From contig VSOA01000194.1 in NCBI GenBank assembly GCA_009774585.1, positions 1 to 7,314 on the forward strand: a stretch of DNA of 7,314 bases, written 5' to 3'. The notes under the pieces were generated by a model. The model saw only the letters and a list, made by a program, of their open reading frames with translations, made no database searches and was not told where the DNA came from. The position numbers and the translations under genes were made by a program. Below are positions 1-4,669 of this stretch, piece after piece (the first letter of the stretch is position 1; each line of letters begins with the position of its first letter). Origin of the DNA: Lachnospiraceae bacterium (lineage in GTDB: Bacteria > Bacillota > Clostridia > Lachnospirales > Lachnospiraceae).

Positions 1-2
1 TG

Positions 3-503
3 TTCCGGGTTTATATCACGCCGGATGTGCTTGGTGTGGAGCTTGGCGCGGCGCTTAAGAATGTGGTTGCGCTGGCAGCAGGTATAGCCGACGGTCTCGG
101 CTACGGCGATAATACGAAAGCGGCTTTGATTACGAGAGGTATTACGGAGATTGCGAGACTTGGCGTTGCTATGGGCGGAAGATTTGAGACTTTCTGTGGT
201 CTGGCAGGTATCGGAGATCTGATTGTCACCTGCGCTTCCATGCATTCACGTAACAGACGTGCCGGTATACTGATCGGTCAGGGCTATACGATGGAGCAGG
301 CGATGGATGAAGTCAAGATGGTAGTGGAGGGAGTACATTCTGCTAAGGCAGCTATGGGACTTGCGGTGAAATACGATATCCAGCTGCCCATTATTGAGCA
401 GGTAAATGCCATACTCTTTGAGGGGCAGCCGGCGGATGAGGCGGTTAAAAATCTGATGTTACGTGATAAGAAGATAGAGAATCCGCTTCTTCCTTGGGAA
501 TAG
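3..503 (+). CDS. gpsA: Glycerol-3-phosphate dehydrogenase [NAD(P)+], C-terminal half (5'-truncated by window edge)
   Basis: The enzyme reduces dihydroxyacetone phosphate to sn-glycerol 3-phosphate in the cytoplasm, supplying the backbone for phospholipids. The frame is open from base 3, with no start inside the window, and ends at TAG 501-503, leaving 166 residues. Family members are about 335-340 aa, so roughly the N-terminal half, including the Rossmann NAD(P)-binding motif, lies upstream. The visible part is the all-helical substrate domain. It has the GVELGAALKNV block with the conserved active-site lysine (fragment residue 19), the GLAGIGDLIVTC block (about residues 66-77) and the HSRNRRAG substrate-binding block (about 81-88). 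The end, NPLLPWE, looks complete. A GTG at 27 is an internal codon: family similarity (FRVYITPD) continues upstream of it. The gene converges on metF with a 5-bp gap. Identification is by recognised family motifs. Confidence 0.95.
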   Translation, partial: FRVYITPDVLGVELGAALKNVVALAAGIADGLGYGDNTKAALITRGITEIARLGVAMGGRFETFCGLAGIGDLIVTCASMHSRNRRAGILIGQGYTMEQAMDEVKMVVEGVHSAKAAMGLAVKYDIQLPIIEQVNAILFEGQPADEAVKNLMLRDKKIENPLLPWE

Positions 504-508
504 ATAAT

Positions 509-1351
509 CTAAAGCATATTGCATATTTCAGTTGTGGTTTTTACTTTGTTCATGGAGTAGATATGGATACCGTCTACTCCATGTTCTTGTAAATCACGAA
601 TCTGGCGAATCGCATAGTCGATGCCGGCTTTGCGCATATCGTCTTTGTTTTCACCGTAAGTGGCAATGATGTCTGCAAGCTCCTTCGGAACGGATGAACC
701 GGAAAGAGACACGGTAGTGCCTAATTGTTTTGCCGTAGTGATCGGCATAATACCTGCGTGAACGGGAACATCGATTCCCATAGTTCTTGCTCTATCCAAG
801 AAGCGGTAGAAGTAAGCGTTATCGAAAAACATTTGGGAAATCAGAGAACTTACGCCGGTATCGACTTTTTCTTTGAGATGGCGTAAGTCTTCTTCCATGC
901 TTGGCGATTCAAAATGCTTCTCGGGATAACATGCTCCAAAGATGCACAGATCGGTGTGCTCTTTCAGATAGCGGACAAGGTCTGTGGCATAGTAGAACTC
1001 CCTCTGGTTAAACTGCTCATCGGTCATCGACTGTGGTCTGTCACCGCGAAGTGCAAGGACATGTGTAACTCCCGCGTTCTTTAAGGCGTCACAGTTCCTC
1101 TTAAGATCTTCTTTGGTGAAGCCGACACAGGTGATATGCGCGATGGCTGTGGTGTGAAGTTCTTTCTGGATAAAAGAAGAGATTTCTATTGTCTTACCGG
1201 ATCTGGAACCTCCGGCACCGTAAGTACAGCTTATGAAATCCGGATTCAACTGGTTAAGATCTCTTAAAAGCTGATATACATTCTCAAATTCTTCGTCTTT
1301 CTTTGGCGGGAACACTTCCAGAGAAAGATGCGTCTTATAGTCTTGTGACAT
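509..1351 (-). CDS. metF: 5,10-methylenetetrahydrofolate reductase
   Basis: The enzyme is a flavin-dependent cytoplasmic reductase converting 5,10-methylene-THF to 5-methyl-THF, the methyl donor for methionine synthesis; related enzymes also act in the methyl branch of the Wood-Ljungdahl pathway. The 280-aa product is a bacterial catalytic-domain-only TIM barrel without the eukaryotic regulatory domain. Visible motifs in order are LEVFPPK (10-17, with the catalytic-type Glu12), SCTYGAGGSRSGKT (41-54), AHITC (71-75), ALRGDRP (100-106, with Asp104 in the position of the flavin/folate-interacting aspartate), SQMFFDN (172-178) and HAGIMPIT (198-205). The ATG at 1351 is chosen because a strong GGGAGGAC ribosome binding site lies 8 nt upstream and homology starts soon after. 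No SAM riboswitch or T-box fits in the short leader. No methionine synthase or metV partner is visible. Its 3' end nearly abuts gpsA. Confidence 0.95.
   Translation of the reverse strand: MSQDYKTHLSLEVFPPKKDEEFENVYQLLRDLNQLNPDFISCTYGAGGSRSGKTIEISSFIQKELHTTAIAHITCVGFTKEDLKRNCDALKNAGVTHVLALRGDRPQSMTDEQFNQREFYYATDLVRYLKEHTDLCIFGACYPEKHFESPSMEEDLRHLKEKVDTGVSSLISQMFFDNAYFYRFLDRARTMGIDVPVHAGIMPITTAKQLGTTVSLSGSSVPKELADIIATYGENKDDMRKAGIDYAIRQIRDLQEHGVDGIHIYSMNKVKTTTEICNML
551..583. repeat. 11-bp perfect inverted repeat inside the 3' end of metF
   Basis: CATGGAGTAGA (551-561) is the exact reverse complement of TCTACTCCATG (573-583), with an 11-nt spacer. It lies within metF codons for residues 257-267 and about 48 nt past the gpsA stop. 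A hairpin could therefore form in the gpsA read-through transcript as well as near the end of the metF mRNA. Neither side has a proper U-tract (TTCTTGT follows on the plus strand), so calling it an intrinsic terminator would go beyond the evidence. Confidence 0.5.
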
Positions 1352-1357
1352 ATGTTT

Positions 1358-1365
1358 GTCCTCCC
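1358..1365 (-). promoter_or_regulatory. metF ribosome binding site
   Basis: On the minus strand GGGAGGAC lies just upstream of the ATG at 1351, with 8 nt between GGAGG and the start codon. It is a near-consensus Shine-Dalgarno sequence and fixes the metF start. Confidence 0.8.
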
Positions 1366-1397
1366 GTGTTTCTTATAACAAATTCTTGCTTTTGCAC

Positions 1398-1425
1398 TTG
1401 AAATATCGTAACATACATTTATAAG
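1398..1425 (+). promoter_or_regulatory. Candidate promoter of the AAA+/VWA operon
   Basis: TTGAAA (1398-1403, 5/6 to TTGACA) and TATAAG (1420-1425, 5/6 to TATAAT) are separated by 16 nt, a sigma-A-like arrangement. The predicted start is near 1432, giving a leader of about 50 nt before the ATG at 1483. It overlaps the candidate metF promoter on the other strand almost completely. Confidence 0.45.
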
Positions 1426-1433
1426 ATAGGCAA
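1405..1433 (-). promoter_or_regulatory. Candidate metF promoter (extended -10)
   Basis: On the minus strand TTGCCT (1433-1428, 4/6 to TTGACA) is followed after exactly 17 nt by TACGAT (1410-1405, 4/6 to TATAAT), preceded by TG one base upstream, which makes an extended -10. The predicted transcript starts near 1398 and has a leader of about 47 nt. It lies on top of the opposing candidate promoter for the AAA+ gene. It was found by eye from consensus matches only. Confidence 0.35.
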
Positions 1434-1482
1434 GAAATGAAATGGTTCTAAGCAGAAATAGAGCACGGGAAAGGATAGTAGT

Positions 1483-2307
1483 ATGAGCGGACAAAGTAAG
1501 AGTTTTAACAGCACTTCTGATTATGTGGCATCGCAGCAGTTACTTGCAAGCGTCAATGTCGCAATCGCATTAAAGAAGCCCCTTCTTGTAAAAGGAGAAC
1601 CGGGAACGGGTAAGACCATGCTTGCACAGGCAGTGGCGAACTCGCTTGGCAAGAAATTGATTATCTGGAATATAAAATCTACGACAAAGGCGCAGGACGG
1701 ACTTTATATGTATGATACGATACAGCGTTTGTATGACGGGCAGTTTGGAGAGGAAGGCGTCGATGATATTGCCCATTATATAAAACTCGGCAAACTTGGC
1801 GAAGCTTTTGAGTCCGACGAGCAGGTGGTTCTTCTGATTGACGAGATTGACAAGGCGGATCTTGAGTTCCCGAATGATCTTCTATGGGAGCTGGACCAGA
1901 TGGAGTTCTATATCCATGAGACAAAGAGGACGGTTAAGGCGAAACACAGACCGATTGTTATTATTACCTCAAATGCAGAGAAAGAACTGCCTGATGCATT
2001 TTTAAGAAGGTGTATTTTCCACTATATTGATTTTCCGGATCAGAATCTGATGGAAGAGATTGTGAGAACGCATTATCCGGAGGTGGAAGATAAGCTGCTT
2101 CACGATGCGATGGAAGTTTTCTATTGGATCCGTTCTATGAAGGATATCCGTAAGAAACCGAGCACATCAGAATTGATAGACTGGATTAACGCGCTTCAGA
2201 TCGGCGGAATTCCTACTGACAGACTCCGTGCTGAGTTACCCTTTATCGGCGTGGTCGTGAAGAAAGATGAAGATTTGGAAACCATTAAAAATAAACGGGA
2301 TTTCTAA
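1483..2307 (+). CDS. MoxR-type AAA+ ATPase
   Basis: A 274-aa cytoplasmic ATPase of the MoxR branch of AAA+ proteins, which typically work with VWA-domain partners to remodel or insert metals and cofactors into client complexes. Visible motifs are Walker A GEPGTGKT (38-45), Walker B VVLLIDEIDKAD (115-126, with Asp120 and Glu121), sensor-1 ITSN (161-164), and the arginine-finger-type LRRC (174-177). A C-terminal helical lid contains KKPSTSELIDW (224-234). All ATPase residues look intact, and the length is normal for the short MoxR form. The ATG at 1483 follows AAGGAT at 1471-1476 with 6 nt spacing. The partner VWA gene starts 11 bp after the stop, so the two are very likely co-transcribed. The arrangement resembles coxD-coxE, but no CO dehydrogenase genes are present, so the client is unknown. 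Family call is firm; biological role is inference. Confidence 0.9.
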   Translation: MSGQSKSFNSTSDYVASQQLLASVNVAIALKKPLLVKGEPGTGKTMLAQAVANSLGKKLIIWNIKSTTKAQDGLYMYDTIQRLYDGQFGEEGVDDIAHYIKLGKLGEAFESDEQVVLLIDEIDKADLEFPNDLLWELDQMEFYIHETKRTVKAKHRPIVIITSNAEKELPDAFLRRCIFHYIDFPDQNLMEEIVRTHYPEVEDKLLHDAMEVFYWIRSMKDIRKKPSTSELIDWINALQIGGIPTDRLRAELPFIGVVVKKDEDLETIKNKRDF

Positions 2308-2318
2308 GAGGGCATTTT

Positions 2319-3515
2319 ATGTTCAGTAAATTTTTCTATACTTTGAAAGACAAAGGACTTGATGTGTCTTTGAGCGAATGGCTGACGCTGCAGGATGCAT
2401 TACAGCAGGGATTGTGTCACAGCAGTTTAACGGAATTTTATTATGTGTCACGTATGATTCTGGTCAAGTCCGAGACCGAATATGATAAATTCGATATGGC
2501 TTTTGACGAAGTGTTTAAGGGCATCCAGTCCGAGAATGAAGTAGGCAAAAATATGATGAGATGGCTGGACAAACCGGAGATGCAGGATGTTTTTGAAGAG
2601 ATGCGCCATGAGATGAATCAAGAAGTTGTCACGATGGATAAGGACGATGTAGAGAACAATTTCAAGGACAGATTGAGGGATCAGAACGAGGAACATAACG
2701 GCGGGAGCTACTGGATCGGAACGATGGGAAAGACGTCTTTCGGCAACATGGGCGGTAATATGGGCGGCATCAGAGTAGGCGGGACGACCGGATATCAATC
2801 GGCTTTTCAGGTGATTGGTGCAAGAAAATACCGGGATTTTCGCAATGACAAGGTATTGGACAACAGACAGTTCCAGATGGCGCTCAGGAAGCTGCGGCAG
2901 TTTTCCACGAAACTGGAGATTCCGAAGACGGAACTTGATATAGGCGGAACGGTGGACGCCACATGCAACAATGGCGGCTGTCTGCAGATTGTGATGGAGA
3001 AACCGCGGAAGAATGCGGTGAAACTACTTCTTCTTATGGACTCGGGCGGCACGATGATTCCGTATACGACGCTTTTGAATGAATTGTTTCATTCCGTGTA
3101 TAAATCAAACCATTATAAAGATGTGAAAACTTACTTTTTTCATAACTGTATTTATTCCAATCTGTATAATACACCGGAGTGCGAGAACGGAGACTGGATT
3201 GAGACAGAGTGGATGTTCCGTAATCTGGACAGCGATTACAAGGTGATTATTGTCGGAGACGCGGCAATGGCGCCGGAGGAGTTATACTCTACATCAGGTA
3301 ATTACAGAGGTCCTAACGGCGGACTGTCAGGCATGGAATGGCTGATGTTGATGAAGAGACATTATAAGAAGATTGTATGGCTTAATCCGAAGATGGCCCC
3401 GGGGCATGCGCCGTGGAGAGAGGCTGAGACAGCAATTAAAGGACTGATTCCGATGTACAAACTGACCGTGGACGGATTGAATCAGGCGATGATAAAACTT
3501 ATGACAAATCGATGA
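2319..3515 (+). CDS. CoxE-like von Willebrand factor A domain protein
   Basis: A 398-aa cytoplasmic protein with no signal peptide or membrane segment, and the likely partner of the upstream MoxR ATPase. The N-terminal 130 residues are helical and acidic. A Gly-rich linker (about 128-158, including GNMGGNMGG) leads to the family block RQFQMALRKLRQFS (183-196). The VWA domain spans about 232-395. Its metal site reads DSGGT (241-245), where classical MIDAS motifs are DxSxS; the Gly at the third position is usual in this CoxE-like family. Further markers are YFFHN (272-276), GDAAM (313-317) and the C-terminal WLNP...YKLTVDGLNQAM block. The start is fixed by AAGAGGG (2306-2312), which overlaps the TAA of the ATPase gene and suggests coupled translation. 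No terminator is obvious after the TGA at 3513. Family call is strong; its client and pathway cannot be told from this window. Confidence 0.88.
   Translation: MFSKFFYTLKDKGLDVSLSEWLTLQDALQQGLCHSSLTEFYYVSRMILVKSETEYDKFDMAFDEVFKGIQSENEVGKNMMRWLDKPEMQDVFEEMRHEMNQEVVTMDKDDVENNFKDRLRDQNEEHNGGSYWIGTMGKTSFGNMGGNMGGIRVGGTTGYQSAFQVIGARKYRDFRNDKVLDNRQFQMALRKLRQFSTKLEIPKTELDIGGTVDATCNNGGCLQIVMEKPRKNAVKLLLLMDSGGTMIPYTTLLNELFHSVYKSNHYKDVKTYFFHNCIYSNLYNTPECENGDWIETEWMFRNLDSDYKVIIVGDAAMAPEELYSTSGNYRGPNGGLSGMEWLMLMKRHYKKIVWLNPKMAPGHAPWREAETAIKGLIPMYKLTVDGLNQAMIKLMTNR
2742..2765 (+). repeat. Tandem 12-bp repeat in the VWA linker
   Basis: Two adjacent 12-bp units (2742-2753 and 2754-2765) differ at two positions and encode GNMG twice in the flexible Gly-rich linker. 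The family tolerates variable Gly-rich sequence here, so the repeat is probably of low functional weight. Confidence 0.6.
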
Positions 3516-3574
3516 CGTACACGCGGATAAGTATGGGGGTTCTGAATGTGTTGCGCAAATAAAATATGATGAAT

Positions 3575-3582
3575 AAGGGGTG
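3575..3582 (+). promoter_or_regulatory. Ribosome binding site of the HD-GYP regulator gene
   Basis: AAGGGGTG lies 5 nt before the ATG at 3588 and fixes this start. The 72-bp gap before it (3516-3587) holds a TATGAT at 3565-3570 that could be a -10 box, but no convincing -35 at the right distance. It also holds an 8-bp palindrome TTGCGCAA at 3551-3558. Whether the operon has its own promoter here is undecided. Confidence 0.7.
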
Positions 3583-3587
3583 GGATT

Positions 3588-4652
3588 ATGTATCGGGTAA
3601 TGATTGTAGACGATAATATGGCGAATTTAATTATGGCAAGAAAGACTTTGGAAGATGAATATGAAGTAATTCCGGTATCATCAGGTATTTCTGCGCTGGA
3701 GTGTTTAAATGATATGCCGGAACTTCCCGACTTGGTGCTTCTGGATGTGGATATGCCGAATGTAAACGGGTTTCAGGTTATTTCAGAGATGAAGAATATT
3801 CCCAAACTAATCAACATTCCGATAGTCTTTTTGACTGCGCAGGATGACGATACTACAGAACTGGAAAGCTATAATCTGGGTGCAGTGGATTATATTAAGA
3901 AACCGTATACTGCAAATTTATTAAAAAAACGTGTGGATATTCAGATTCAGCTTTTGTCACAGCAGAGAAAACTTGCAGATATGAATCGTTCGTTGAATAA
4001 TCTGGTGCAGGATAAGAACAAGAAAAATCTGGAACTGCAGTATTCGATTGTGGCGATGTTTGTAGATCTGCTGACCAAAAGATACGGATTCGGCGGAGAT
4101 CATGCAAGACGGATAGAAAAATATATGGATGTGCTGATCAGTGCGCTTATAAGAAACGGGAAGCATAATCTGACCGCGGATGACGGTATCACGATATGCT
4201 TTGCGGCACAGGTTCATGATATCGGTAAATTGTGTATTGCAGATCAATATTTAAATAATGTGAGAATGGGAAAAGAGAGCGAGTTTGAACGTGAGGCAGT
4301 CAAGACGCATACGACTCTGGGAGCAGACACTCTTTCTAAAGTTACGCAATTGAGTGCCGGTGAAAATAACTTTATGAATTATGCTCATAATATGTGCCGC
4401 AGTCATCATGAGAGATGGGACGGTAAAGGATATCCTGACAGATTAGAAGGCAAGGATATTCCGATAGAGGCCAGAGTATTATCAATTGTGGATACATATG
4501 ATAATCTGCGCAACATTGCGGTGGGCGGCAAGACGCTCAGTCATCAGGAAGCTATCATGAAAATAAAATTTATGAAATTCACATGTTTTGACCCGGAACT
4601 TGTAGACATTTTCCTGTCTGTTGAAAATGAAATTAAGAATGTTGCTGGTTAA
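3588..4652 (+). CDS. Response regulator with HD-GYP domain (RpfG-like, putative c-di-GMP phosphodiesterase)
   Basis: A 354-aa cytoplasmic two-domain protein. The N-terminal receiver (about 1-120) has the acidic pair Asp8/Asp9, phospho-acceptor Asp53 in LLDVDMP, Thr83 and Lys105 (KKP), all intact. A coiled-coil-like linker (about 118-152) follows. The HD-GYP domain (about 153-350) shows His172, HDIGK (210-214), His241, HHERWDGKGYP (273-283) and Asp302. Together these cover nearly all metal ligands known from HD-GYP enzymes, which hydrolyse c-di-GMP to pGpG/GMP. Two deviations stand out. The Arg-Pro-Tyr-Lys/Arg segment usual after the YDAL motif is replaced by Ala-Val-Gly-Gly (311-314), and the Glu ligand of trinuclear-iron members is absent (Phe168). 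The hybrid kinase gene begins 17 bp downstream, a typical cognate pairing. Domain call is firm; c-di-GMP hydrolysis is likely but not certain given the substitutions. Confidence 0.9.
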   Translation: MYRVMIVDDNMANLIMARKTLEDEYEVIPVSSGISALECLNDMPELPDLVLLDVDMPNVNGFQVISEMKNIPKLINIPIVFLTAQDDDTTELESYNLGAVDYIKKPYTANLLKKRVDIQIQLLSQQRKLADMNRSLNNLVQDKNKKNLELQYSIVAMFVDLLTKRYGFGGDHARRIEKYMDVLISALIRNGKHNLTADDGITICFAAQVHDIGKLCIADQYLNNVRMGKESEFEREAVKTHTTLGADTLSKVTQLSAGENNFMNYAHNMCRSHHERWDGKGYPDRLEGKDIPIEARVLSIVDTYDNLRNIAVGGKTLSHQEAIMKIKFMKFTCFDPELVDIFLSVENEIKNVAG

Positions 4653-4654
4653 AT

Positions 4655-4662
4655 AAAAGGGG
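4655..4662 (+). promoter_or_regulatory. Ribosome binding site of the hybrid kinase gene
   Basis: AAAAGGGG lies 7 nt before the ATG at 4670 and within the 17-bp gap after the HD-GYP stop. The spacing supports this start and a shared transcript. Confidence 0.75.
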
Positions 4663-4669
4663 TTCCGGT

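Noticed and set aside
27..503. GTG at 27 as a true gpsA start
   Set aside because: The frame stays open to the window edge and the upstream codons (FRVYITPD) match the family. The gene is simply cut by the window.
1366..1378. Second extended -10 (TG-T-TATAAG on the minus strand) for metF
   Set aside because: Transcription would start at the ribosome binding site itself, leaving almost no leader, and there is no good -35. The promoter at 1405-1433 fits better.
2448..2798. A 116-codon open frame on the minus strand
   Set aside because: It is antisense to the VWA gene, which matches its family along the whole length. No motifs are seen in the antisense product.
3533..3562. Possible nine-residue leader peptide (ATG to TAA) before the HD-GYP gene
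   Set aside because: There is no convincing ribosome binding site and no attenuator-like stem-loops around it. It is probably chance.
3516..3587. c-di-GMP riboswitch upstream of the HD-GYP gene
   Set aside because: The gap is only 72 nt and I see none of the conserved core elements or an accompanying terminator.
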